A DNA stretch of 11,750 bases, taken from the NCBI GenBank assembly GCA_024277285.1, contig JAJRVM010000283.1, positions 1 through 11,750 on the forward strand, given 5' to 3'. This stretch comes from Planctomycetota bacterium (GTDB lineage Bacteria; Planctomycetota; Planctomycetia; Pirellulales; Pirellulaceae). The notes below the pieces were generated by a model. The model was not told where the DNA came from. It searched no databases and worked only from the letters and a program-made list of their open reading frames with translations. Position 1 is the stretch's first letter, and every line of letters starts with the position of its first letter. A program made the position numbers and the translations under genes. Positions 6,672 to 11,750 of this stretch are shown one piece after another.

Positions 6672-6750
6672 GCGGTCCCCCGCAAGCCGATTAATGAAGG
6701 GGCCCGCACCACCGGCACTTCGGTAAGAGAAACGGGTGGCCGGGGACCGC
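6672..6750 (+). promoter_or_regulatory. Structured leader element upstream of the DUF6580 gene
   Basis: Perfectly complementary 9-base arms gcggtcccc (6672-6680) and ggggaccgc (6742-6750) enclose 61 nt. Inside, ccacc (6709-6713) can pair with ggtgg (6735-6739), or accg (6711-6714) with cggt (6721-6724). A second imperfect hairpin follows (gcac/gtgc and gagc/gctt, 6749-6774), then a T6 run at 6787-6792. The whole element lies in the 189-bp gap between the two + strand genes. It does not match the core of any riboswitch I know. It could be a cis-regulatory RNA, a processing site or a terminator for the upstream gene. Confidence 0.4.
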
Positions 6751-6825
6751 ACGCGAGCAGATTTCGGCTTGTGCAACTTTCGGGTGTTTTTTCTGATTCA
6801 TTCATCGACCAACGGGACGACACAT

Positions 6826-7455
6826 ATGATTGGCAAACGGAATCAAGCCTCCAGGCAACGGAGCATAGTTGGAGAATCGGAGAACGGCGGACGCGCTTGG
6901 ACAACGGATGCCGTGGCGTTCACGTTGCTTGTTGGCGGCGGCGTTGCATTGCGATTGGCTTGCCACGATCTGCCGAATTTTGCCCCGGTGGCTGCCATGG
7001 CCTTATTCGCGGGTTACTTTTTCCGCTCTTCGATTTTGGCGTTGGCAGTGCCGCTGTCGGTGATGGCAATCAGCGATTGGTTCCTGGGCGGCTATCACTG
7101 GGCAATGATGGCGCTTGTGTATGGCATGCTTGCACTGCCGGTCGCATTTCGCGGATGGTTGCGTCGCGCATTCGACCTGCAACATGCCCAGACCGCAGCG
7201 CCACTAGTTGGTCTGTTTTCTTTCGGCCTGTTGTCGTCTTTGCTGTTCTTCGCCGTCACCAATTTCGGTGTTTGGATCTGGTTCGGTGGCTATGAACGCA
7301 GCTTGGTAGGCCTCGGCGAATGCTACTTGGCGGCAATTCCGTTTTTCCGCTATACCTTGGCAGGTGACATGTTCTTCAGTGTCGTGTTGTTCGGCAGCTA
7401 TGCCTTAGCTCTTTCCATGGGTCGGCAGCGCGAGTTGGTCACCGAGGCGAGCTAG
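6826..7455 (+). CDS. DUF6580-type multi-pass membrane protein (putative transporter component)
   Basis: This 209-aa integral membrane protein has about five to six hydrophobic segments, near 28-44, 51-66, 68-84, 91-107, 126-146 and 170-198. The motifs NFAPVAAMALFAGYFF, ISDWFLGGYH, FFAVTNFGVW and LAAIPFFRYTLAGDMFFS are what I associate with the DUF6580 family, small membrane proteins resembling substrate-binding (S) components of ECF vitamin transporters. No ATPase or T-component gene is present here. The frame stays open upstream to a GTG at 6736, but that start would fall inside the 6672-6750 hairpin and add a non-family N-terminus. The ATG at 6826, with ggga 8 nt before it, is preferred. 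The DUF4430 neighbour suggests a shared uptake role; the substrate is unknown. Confidence 0.75.
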   Translation: MIGKRNQASRQRSIVGESENGGRAWTTDAVAFTLLVGGGVALRLACHDLPNFAPVAAMALFAGYFFRSSILALAVPLSVMAISDWFLGGYHWAMMALVYGMLALPVAFRGWLRRAFDLQHAQTAAPLVGLFSFGLLSSLLFFAVTNFGVWIWFGGYERSLVGLGECYLAAIPFFRYTLAGDMFFSVVLFGSYALALSMGRQRELVTEAS

Positions 7456-7484
7456 TTCAAAGACCATTGCGATTCTACCTCCTG

Positions 7485-7568
7485 TAGCTGGCCAGTCATG
7501 GCTCCGCTGAGGCAAGCTCAGCGGTGGCCCGTGTGATAGCAAAACCGACCTAGCTGGCCAGACATGGC
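7485..7568. repeat. 18-bp direct repeats flanking a perfect hairpin
   Basis: tagctggccagtcatggc (7485-7502) recurs with one mismatch at 7551-7568, 66 bp apart. Between them lies an 8-bp perfect inverted repeat, ccgctgag (7504-7511) / ctcagcgg (7517-7524), with a 5-nt loop. The block fills much of the gap between the convergent DUF6580 and HEAT-protein genes. It could be a small repeat unit or a duplicated terminator region. Confidence 0.75.
7504..7524. terminator. Hairpin between convergent genes (possible bidirectional terminator)
   Basis: An 8-bp perfect stem with a gcaag loop lies 48 bp after the DUF6580 stop and 67 bp after the end of the - strand HEAT-repeat gene. Its position fits a shared terminator, but neither strand has a T-tract next to the stem, so termination is uncertain. 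Confidence 0.4.
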
Positions 7569-7591
7569 AACGATGCTGGCGACTGCGGATG

Positions 7592-9253
7592 CTATTTCTT
7601 CTTTGCGGGCGTTGCCGGTACTGCTGGCGCGGCACCGCCACCTGGCAAATCGGTCCCGGGAAGTGCGTCGGCTCCGGCGGCATTTTCGGGAGCGGCAACG
7701 GGCTTGGGAAGCACCGTTTCTAAATCGCGCGTCTTGGCCCTTACTTGGGTCATCATTTCGTCCAAACCGCCATCGACTAGATCGGTAGCTGCGATCAGTT
7801 CGTCGAGTGCTGTCAGGATTTTTTGAATCTCGGCCTTTTGCGTGTCGTCGACCGCCAATTGCGCGACCGATCCAAGTGCTGGTTGGCTACTCCCTGCGGC
7901 ACCATACCTTTTCTTCATCTTCCCGCGAATTCCCAACTGACCGAAATAGATCGGCAGCTTCAGGCGGCGCCGAGCATCCTCCATCAGCCGCTGCAATTCG
8001 TCGCTTTCGGTCGTTACTCCCGCCGCGGTACCACCGGCACCTGGCATACCATAACCACCACCATAACCGCCCTCCATACCGGGCATGCCACCTTCCATAC
8101 CACCACCCATCCCGGGCATACCGCCACCCATCCCCGGCATACCGCCACCCATCCCGGGCATACCGCCGCCCATGCCGGGCATACCACCGCCCATGCCGGG
8201 CATACCACCGCCCATGCCGCCATACGCGGTATTTGGTTTGGCCGAGTCGGCTTCTTCCAGCTTCTTTTGATGCTCCTTGACCCAGGCGTCTTCATTGCGA
8301 CATGCAAAAGCCACCAATTCACCTAGCGATTGCGAAGTGGCAACCGGATCGATTCCCGCGACGCCAGCATAATTGAGATCGCCGATTGCGCGCGCGGCCG
8401 TGCAGCGCAGGGCCAACGGTTCCTCGTCATCCGTGACAATGCCTACCATCGTATTGAAAATTGCCTGCCCGTCACCGACCTGGCCGATTGTCGCCAATAC
8501 ATCAATCGCCCGACGGCGCAACCACGTGTGCGCAATTTCTTCGCGTCCATCGGGAACCACTTTCTGCTCAGCCAATTTCTTCATGATGCCAGCGACCTCC
8601 GCCTTTTTGGCATCGGGAATCGGCTGTTCCTGCGGGCGTTGTCCCACCAAACGCAGATGACGTTGAATGCCAACCATCGCCGCCAAACGGAGCACATCCA
8701 ACTGATCCGGTTTTTGCAACTCGGTCACCAAAAAGTCAAACGCCTTGGGCAGTCGGATCGGCGGCAGACGTTCCGAACGTCTTATTTCCGTCTGGTTTAG
8801 ATTGCCAATGATCAGCAGTGCATTGTAGCGAACCGCCGGATGGTACTTGCCCGTTGCCCGTTTCACAGACTCGGTATAGGCCAAATCCAACAAGACCTGA
8901 CGCGCTGCGGGATCAACCGATCGTTCGAGATCCTTGAGCAACGAGTCGCGGTTGTCATACATGTCCTCCAGGAATTCCCTGGAAGCCATGGCGGGAAACA
9001 AATACTTCCGGTACCAATTCTCGAATGCCTGCCGGTTGCTCGACAGACGCATGCCCCCCATCACGACTTGTGTCTTCAGCCCCTTCGCGGCCGATACGGC
9101 CGTCCCCTTCGCATAGGCCGGGTCGACCTTGTCCCAGGTGAAGGACTGAGCGAGCGCCAACTGGCCGCTCGCCAAAAACACCAAGCCGCAGACGGCCACG
9201 GCCGCCCTGACCAAGATTCGCAGGCAACGTTTCTGATTTCGATCATTGAACAT
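7592..9253 (-). CDS. Secreted HEAT-repeat protein with Met/Gly-rich tandem repeats
   Basis: This is a 553-aa exported protein of unknown function. The N-terminus has a basic stretch, a hydrophobic core (about 15-30) and a likely signal-peptidase site at LALA-QS (35/36). Residues of about 100-330 are helical and HEAT-like, with recurring patterns such as VLLDLAYTESVKRA, RYNALLIIGNLNQ and ALRCTAARAIGDLNYAG, a fold that usually binds other proteins. Residues of about 345-415 are a low-complexity tract of the 7-residue repeat GMGGGMP, six copies, then related Gly/Met/Tyr-rich sequence. A helical region follows (about 420-520), and the tail is Ala/Pro-rich, ending in KKK. A gagagagagg sequence lies 11 nt upstream of the ATG. 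Such proteins are common in planctomycetes. A scaffold or envelope-associated role is a guess. Confidence 0.85.
   Translation of the reverse strand: MFNDRNQKRCLRILVRAAVAVCGLVFLASGQLALAQSFTWDKVDPAYAKGTAVSAAKGLKTQVVMGGMRLSSNRQAFENWYRKYLFPAMASREFLEDMYDNRDSLLKDLERSVDPAARQVLLDLAYTESVKRATGKYHPAVRYNALLIIGNLNQTEIRRSERLPPIRLPKAFDFLVTELQKPDQLDVLRLAAMVGIQRHLRLVGQRPQEQPIPDAKKAEVAGIMKKLAEQKVVPDGREEIAHTWLRRRAIDVLATIGQVGDGQAIFNTMVGIVTDDEEPLALRCTAARAIGDLNYAGVAGIDPVATSQSLGELVAFACRNEDAWVKEHQKKLEEADSAKPNTAYGGMGGGMPGMGGGMPGMGGGMPGMGGGMPGMGGGMPGMGGGMEGGMPGMEGGYGGGYGMPGAGGTAAGVTTESDELQRLMEDARRRLKLPIYFGQLGIRGKMKKRYGAAGSSQPALGSVAQLAVDDTQKAEIQKILTALDELIAATDLVDGGLDEMMTQVRAKTRDLETVLPKPVAAPENAAGADALPGTDLPGGGAAPAVPATPAKKK
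8096..8219. repeat. 21-bp tandem repeats encoding GMGGGMP
   Basis: About six head-to-tail copies of a 21-bp unit lie within the HEAT-repeat gene, starting near 8096, 8117, 8138, 8159, 8180 and 8201 (the last partial). Copies differ at wobble positions (a/g and c/g), so the array is not freshly duplicated; silent drift has occurred while the seven-residue product was kept. Confidence 0.9.
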
Positions 9254-9553
9254 AGGTTACAAGCCTCTCTCTCATCACTCGAACACTCTGTTCCCAGGAC
9301 ACTAGGAAGCGTGGGCGAGGCGGATGGAGTTGACAACAAGATAACGAAATGACTTCGGACCAGGTCTCTTAGGGGAACCAAGTTTCTTAGGGGATCGACA
9401 CGATACGATCGTTTGGCAAGATGACTGGTGCCCACGACCTCGCGACAATGAACGAGGTCTCGGCAATAAACGCTTGATAAGTTGTAGCGGCATCGGCCGA
9501 ATCGCCGAGATTCCCGCGACTTGGCAATTGAATCCAAGGGATCTGGAACGGAG

Positions 9554-9617
9554 CCCAGTGTCGGTTCGAAACCCAGTGTCGGTTCGAAACCCAGTGTCGG
9601 TTCGAAACCCAGTGTCG
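9554..9617. repeat. 18-bp tandem repeat array
   Basis: Three perfect copies of cccagtgtcggttcgaaa lie at 9554-9571, 9572-9589 and 9590-9607, plus a 10-base partial copy to 9617. The unit contains a small self-complementary core (ggttcgaaacc across the junction). No spacers are present. Confidence 0.95.
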
Positions 9618-9639
9618 ATTGACGGGTGTCGATTGACGG
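9612..9639. repeat. 14-bp tandem duplication adjoining the 18-bp array
   Basis: Two perfect copies of gtgtcgattgacgg lie at 9612-9625 and 9626-9639, followed by a degenerate third (ggtatcgcttgac). The first copy grows out of the partial copy of the preceding array, as though a new unit formed at its end. Confidence 0.9.
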
Positions 9640-9672
9640 GGTATCGCTTGACAAGCTGGCACGTAACTCCGC

Positions 9673-9716
9673 CTCAAACTCAACTGGTCTCAAACTCAAC
9701 TGGTCTCAAACTCAAC
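9673..9716. repeat. 16-bp tandem repeat array
   Basis: Two full copies of ctcaaactcaactggt (9673-9688, 9689-9704) and a 12-base partial third (9705-9716) are all perfect. It begins 33 bp after the 14-bp duplication, and the unit is unrelated to the neighbouring ones. Confidence 0.95.
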
Positions 9717-10148
9717 GGCACGAACGAGTTACTTTCCCCTGGCAGCGCAAGCCGCTATTCCCTTCTCTAGACTACTCGTCAATGCTGGGGATTGTCAACT
9801 TAACGCTTTGTCACAAGTCTTGCCGAGGCCTGCATCTGTGGCAATTCTACCAGTTTTGACGCCTCGGGGGGGGGAGATACGCATGATTGGCCAGGAAATG
9901 GGCTCGGCAAGCGTGCGGTGGCCCGGCCGAACAGCTCGCTGCCCACGCATTTCTCGCGAAATCTTACGACGTGCTACCAAGGCGATCGGCAGATGGGCAC
10001 CTACTCCCCTCATTCGTTTGCCACAACGGAGCCGCCTGGGCTGCTGACAATCGGTGATGTGAGGGCGTGTAGCGGTTGGTGTACGGAACATGGGAAAGAG
10101 GCACCTGATCGGAAGGCACTCCGCGCGGCGCTCTTTCTGCCCACGATC

Positions 10149-10252
10149 TTTTTTGCCCTTTTCTTCCGTTGCGTTCATGGACGACGTTCCGGTTGTGCCC
10201 AAGTGAGGGCAAAGAACATGACGGGCAAAAAAAACAACTGCACATGGGCAAA
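10149..10252. repeat. Inverted repeat and GGGCAAA cluster
   Basis: ttttttgccc (10149-10158) is perfectly complementary to gggcaaaaaa (10223-10232). Within it, tgccc (10196-10200) and gggca (10207-10211) form a hairpin with a 6-nt loop. The motif gggcaaa occurs three times on the + strand (10207, 10223, 10246), each able to pair with the single upstream tttgccc, so alternative folds are possible. The arrangement could be a structured transcript or a set of binding sites; nothing ties it to a gene. Confidence 0.45.
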
Positions 10253-10374
10253 GCAAGTAAACCACGACCTCGATGCTCATAGTAGATTACAATACAACGC
10301 TGGAGACAACTTGGCTGCCCTCAATGACTTGCTCGGTATCGGCCGACCAGCGGCGCAACGTCTTGGGGCATAAT

Positions 10375-10403
10375 TTGACAGGTGCCGATCCGCCCCGTAT
10401 GCT
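10375..10403 (+). promoter_or_regulatory. Sigma70-type promoter of the deacetylase gene
   Basis: A perfect -35 box TTGACA (10375-10380) is followed, after exactly 17 bp, by TATGCT (10398-10403, 4 of 6 consensus). Transcription would begin near 10410, giving a leader of about 143 nt before the ATG at 10553. It is the best promoter match in the window. It also argues against an upstream translation start at 10382, which would lie inside the promoter. Confidence 0.6.
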
Positions 10404-10552
10404 CTGAGCCGGTCGATGCACGTGGTCAACTGGCAATAACGGGGCCGGGCAATACCGAGTGCCGCCGACCGATGATCGTTCCACCCGGTTCTGCGTTTCA
10501 CGCCTACGAGAACGCGAGGCCGGGGCATTGCGTCCTGAAACGAGTTGATCCA

Positions 10553-11506
10553 ATGACCTTGTTGTACGACGATCCGGTTTTCTTAGAACACGACACGGGC
10601 CACCACCCAGAATGTGCGACGCGGACGAAGCGGATTTCCGCCAAGTTGGCCAGCGACGGACTGGCCGAACTCTGCCGACGGCCAAGTTGGACGCCGGTCA
10701 GCCGCGAGGCGTTGGCGCGCGTTCACAATCTTGCCTATGTTGACAGCGTCGAGCGTTTCGCGGATCGCGGCGGTGGTCATATCGAACCGGATACGCTGGT
10801 CAGTTCCGAATCATTTCGAGTGGCCTGTTTGGCTGCCGGAGCGGTTGTGGATGCGGTGCGGCGAGTGATCGCAGGGAAAGACGAGCAAAACCCGCGTGCG
10901 CTCTGCTTGGTTCGCCCACCAGGCCATCATGCTCTCAAGGCATCGGCAATGGGGTTCTGCCTGTTCAACAATATCGCTGTGGCAGCAAGCGTCGCAACGA
11001 ACGAATTGGAACTTGACCGTGTGTTGATTGTCGATTGGGACGTTCACCACGGTAATGGATCACAGGCCACATTTTGGGAAGACGAGCAAGTTGGCTTCTT
11101 CTCGATCCACCGCAGTCCATTCTACCCGGGAACGGGGGACGCGGACGAAACCGGTGCCGGTAAGGGGCTGGGCACTGTCTGCAACGTACCGGTCACGTTC
11201 GGCACATCGCGCCGTGCCTATGTCGCGGCGTTCACCAAGGCGCTCGAGAAGATGGCCGCCAAGGTGCGTCCCCAGTTGGTCCTGATCAGCGCTGGCTTTG
11301 ACACCCACGCACGCGATCCCGTCGGATCGTTGGGACTCGAAGACGAAGACTACGTCACGCTTACGCAACGCGTTCTTGATGTGGCAGACCAACACGCGAA
11401 AGGGCGGGTCGTGAGCGTGCTCGAAGGTGGTTACAACACCGAAGTCCTGCCCGGCTCGGTTGCCACACACTTGGCAACGATGCTCGAGCGCCAAGCGAAG
11501 CAATGA
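10553..11506 (+). CDS. Histone deacetylase family protein (zinc-dependent amidohydrolase)
   Basis: This 317-aa enzyme of the arginase/deacetylase fold (class II-like bacterial HDAC, AcuC and acetylpolyamine amidohydrolase relatives) removes acetyl groups from amines such as lysine or polyamines. The landmarks are HPECATRTKRI near the N-terminus, RPPGHHA with the catalytic His pair 125/126, GFCLFNN, and DWDVHHGNG with zinc ligands Asp163 and His165. These are followed by SIHRSPFYPGTG, SAGFDTHARDPVG with the third ligand Asp250, and LEGGYN with catalytic Tyr294. All catalytic residues are intact and the length is normal. Homology begins at MTLLYDDPVF, so the ATG at 10553 is chosen, although the frame is open back to 10382. 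The ribosome binding site is weak. It appears to be a single-gene unit with its own promoter and downstream hairpin. The natural substrate cannot be read from the sequence. Confidence 0.93.
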   Translation: MTLLYDDPVFLEHDTGHHPECATRTKRISAKLASDGLAELCRRPSWTPVSREALARVHNLAYVDSVERFADRGGGHIEPDTLVSSESFRVACLAAGAVVDAVRRVIAGKDEQNPRALCLVRPPGHHALKASAMGFCLFNNIAVAASVATNELELDRVLIVDWDVHHGNGSQATFWEDEQVGFFSIHRSPFYPGTGDADETGAGKGLGTVCNVPVTFGTSRRAYVAAFTKALEKMAAKVRPQLVLISAGFDTHARDPVGSLGLEDEDYVTLTQRVLDVADQHAKGRVVSVLEGGYNTEVLPGSVATHLATMLERQAKQ

Positions 11507-11510
11507 GGCA

Positions 11511-11542
11511 CCCTTGGGAACCGCCAACCCGGTTTCCAAGGG
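11511..11542 (+). terminator. Strong hairpin after the deacetylase gene
   Basis: cccttgggaaccg (11511-11523) pairs with cggtttccaaggg (11530-11542) along 13 bp, with a single G.U wobble and a 6-nt loop. It starts 4 bp after the stop codon. No T-tract follows, so it is either a U-less terminator or a 3'-end stabilising structure. Confidence 0.55.
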
Positions 11543-11640
11543 GAAGCTCGCTTGCCGCTTCACACTGCTCAACTTGGCGTTCTCGTGTTCGCGTCGATTT
11601 GTGACTTTGTTGGGGGATCTGATACTGGAGGACGTACGGA

Positions 11641-11712
11641 ATGTTCGTGCCACTGCATGCTCGAACGAGTCTTACACCTCAATCGGCTTATCACTACCAA
11701 CCGCCCCGCTAA
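11641..11712 (+). CDS. Short ORF with a good ribosome binding site (23 codons)
   Basis: An ATG at 11641 is preceded by ggagga (11627-11632) at 8 nt, the best Shine-Dalgarno sequence in the window. It opens a 23-codon frame (MFVPLHARTSLTPQ...) ending in TAA at 11710-11712. I recognise no family. It could be a leader peptide for a gene beyond the right edge, the start of a gene broken by a frameshift, or chance. Confidence 0.25.
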   Translation: MFVPLHARTSLTPQSAYHYQPPR

Positions 11713-11750
11713 CACACCGCCGCACACTGCACGCAGTGCGAACCGTCTTG

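Larger units (their letters stand above)
9254..10374. other. Long noncoding interval
   Basis: About 1.1 kb lie between the start of the HEAT-protein gene and the promoter of the deacetylase gene. Open frames of up to about 160 codons occur on both strands. None shows a recognisable domain, sensible hydrophobic patterning or a good ribosome binding site, and those over 9554-9617 are only translations of the tandem repeat. The interval contains three adjacent repeat arrays (9554-9716), a spaced duplication of tcttagggga (9367-9376, 9385-9394), a G9 run (9866-9874) and an inverted-repeat cluster (10149-10252). It may hold promoters for the flanking genes or an unrecognised RNA. Confidence 0.6.

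Noticed and set aside
6672..6750. Cobalamin riboswitch in the DUF6580 leader
   Set aside because: GCGGTCCCCCGCAA looks superficially similar to part of the core, but there is no upstream GGGAA-CCGG element and no B12 box.
6736..6825. 30-residue N-terminal extension of the DUF6580 protein from a GTG start
   Set aside because: The GTG lies within the 3' part of the leader helix, and the added residues are not hydrophobic or family-like.
9554..9617. T-loop-like ggttcgaaacc suggesting a tRNA or attachment site
   Set aside because: The flanks of each copy do not form a 5-bp T-stem, there is no acceptor, D or anticodon arm, and the motif is simply part of an 18-bp tandem unit.
9076..9699. 207-codon - strand frame with repeated TLGFEP
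   Set aside because: The repeat arises because the 18-bp unit is a multiple of three; the rest overlaps the signal-peptide end of the HEAT-protein gene out of frame and resembles no protein.
9554..9716. CRISPR array
   Set aside because: The units are 14-18 bp, directly adjacent without spacers, and of three different sequences; no cas gene is present.
9795..10280. 161-codon - strand frame in the long gap
   Set aside because: Composition is erratic (many Cys, Arg and Pro, no domain) and there is no ribosome binding site or partner gene. It is probably a chance open frame in GC-rich DNA.
9918..10373. 151-codon + strand frame in the long gap
   Set aside because: It has no recognisable motif and covers the inverted-repeat and A/T runs, which it translates as low-information sequence.
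10382..10552. 57-residue N-terminal extension of the deacetylase
   Set aside because: It would start inside the best promoter of the window, and family similarity begins only at the ATG at 10553.

Overview
The window looks like a chromosomal segment from a planctomycete, most likely of the order Pirellulales. This is inferred from gene content, not from a marker gene. It carries an RNase HII-like protein longer than usual, the C-terminal relic of an M48 peptidase with a TerB-like tail, a bacterial PTPMT1-type phosphatase, a secreted HEAT-repeat protein with a Met/Gly-rich tract, and a histone-deacetylase-family enzyme. Base composition is moderately GC-rich, intergenic gaps are wide, Shine-Dalgarno sequences are often weak, and genes are mostly single or paired. 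I see no rRNA, tRNA, CRISPR array, transposase or phage gene.

Layout. (1) 1-1090: an array of 16-bp tandem repeats runs off the left edge, followed by the RNase HII-like gene (+). (2) 1183-1527: an M48-peptidase remnant (-). (3) 1730-3607: a candidate promoter overlapped by an inverted repeat, then sufU and sufS (+), a compact pair for iron-sulfur cluster assembly (scaffold/sulfur acceptor plus cysteine desulfurase). (4) 3780-5814 on the - strand: a stand-alone 3-hydroxyacyl-CoA dehydrogenase followed by a PTPMT1-like lipid phosphatase. (5) 5815-6219: a structured divergent gap. (6) 6220-7455 (+): an exported DUF4430 protein, a hairpin-rich leader, and a DUF6580-type membrane protein; together these could form a small uptake module, possibly for a cobalamin-like compound. 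(7) 7592-9253 (-): the secreted HEAT-repeat protein. (8) 9254-10374: about 1.1 kb with no convincing gene but three adjacent short tandem-repeat arrays and an inverted-repeat cluster. (9) 10375-11506 (+): a clear sigma70-type promoter and an HDAC-family deacetylase, ending at a strong hairpin. A short, well-primed ORF lies near the right edge.

Two themes are worth attention. The first is short tandem duplications (units of 13-21 bp, each different), which occur at seven sites in and between genes. The second is the DUF4430/DUF6580 pair with structured, uncharacterised leader sequences. Most other content is housekeeping metabolism. I found no clear defence or mobile system.
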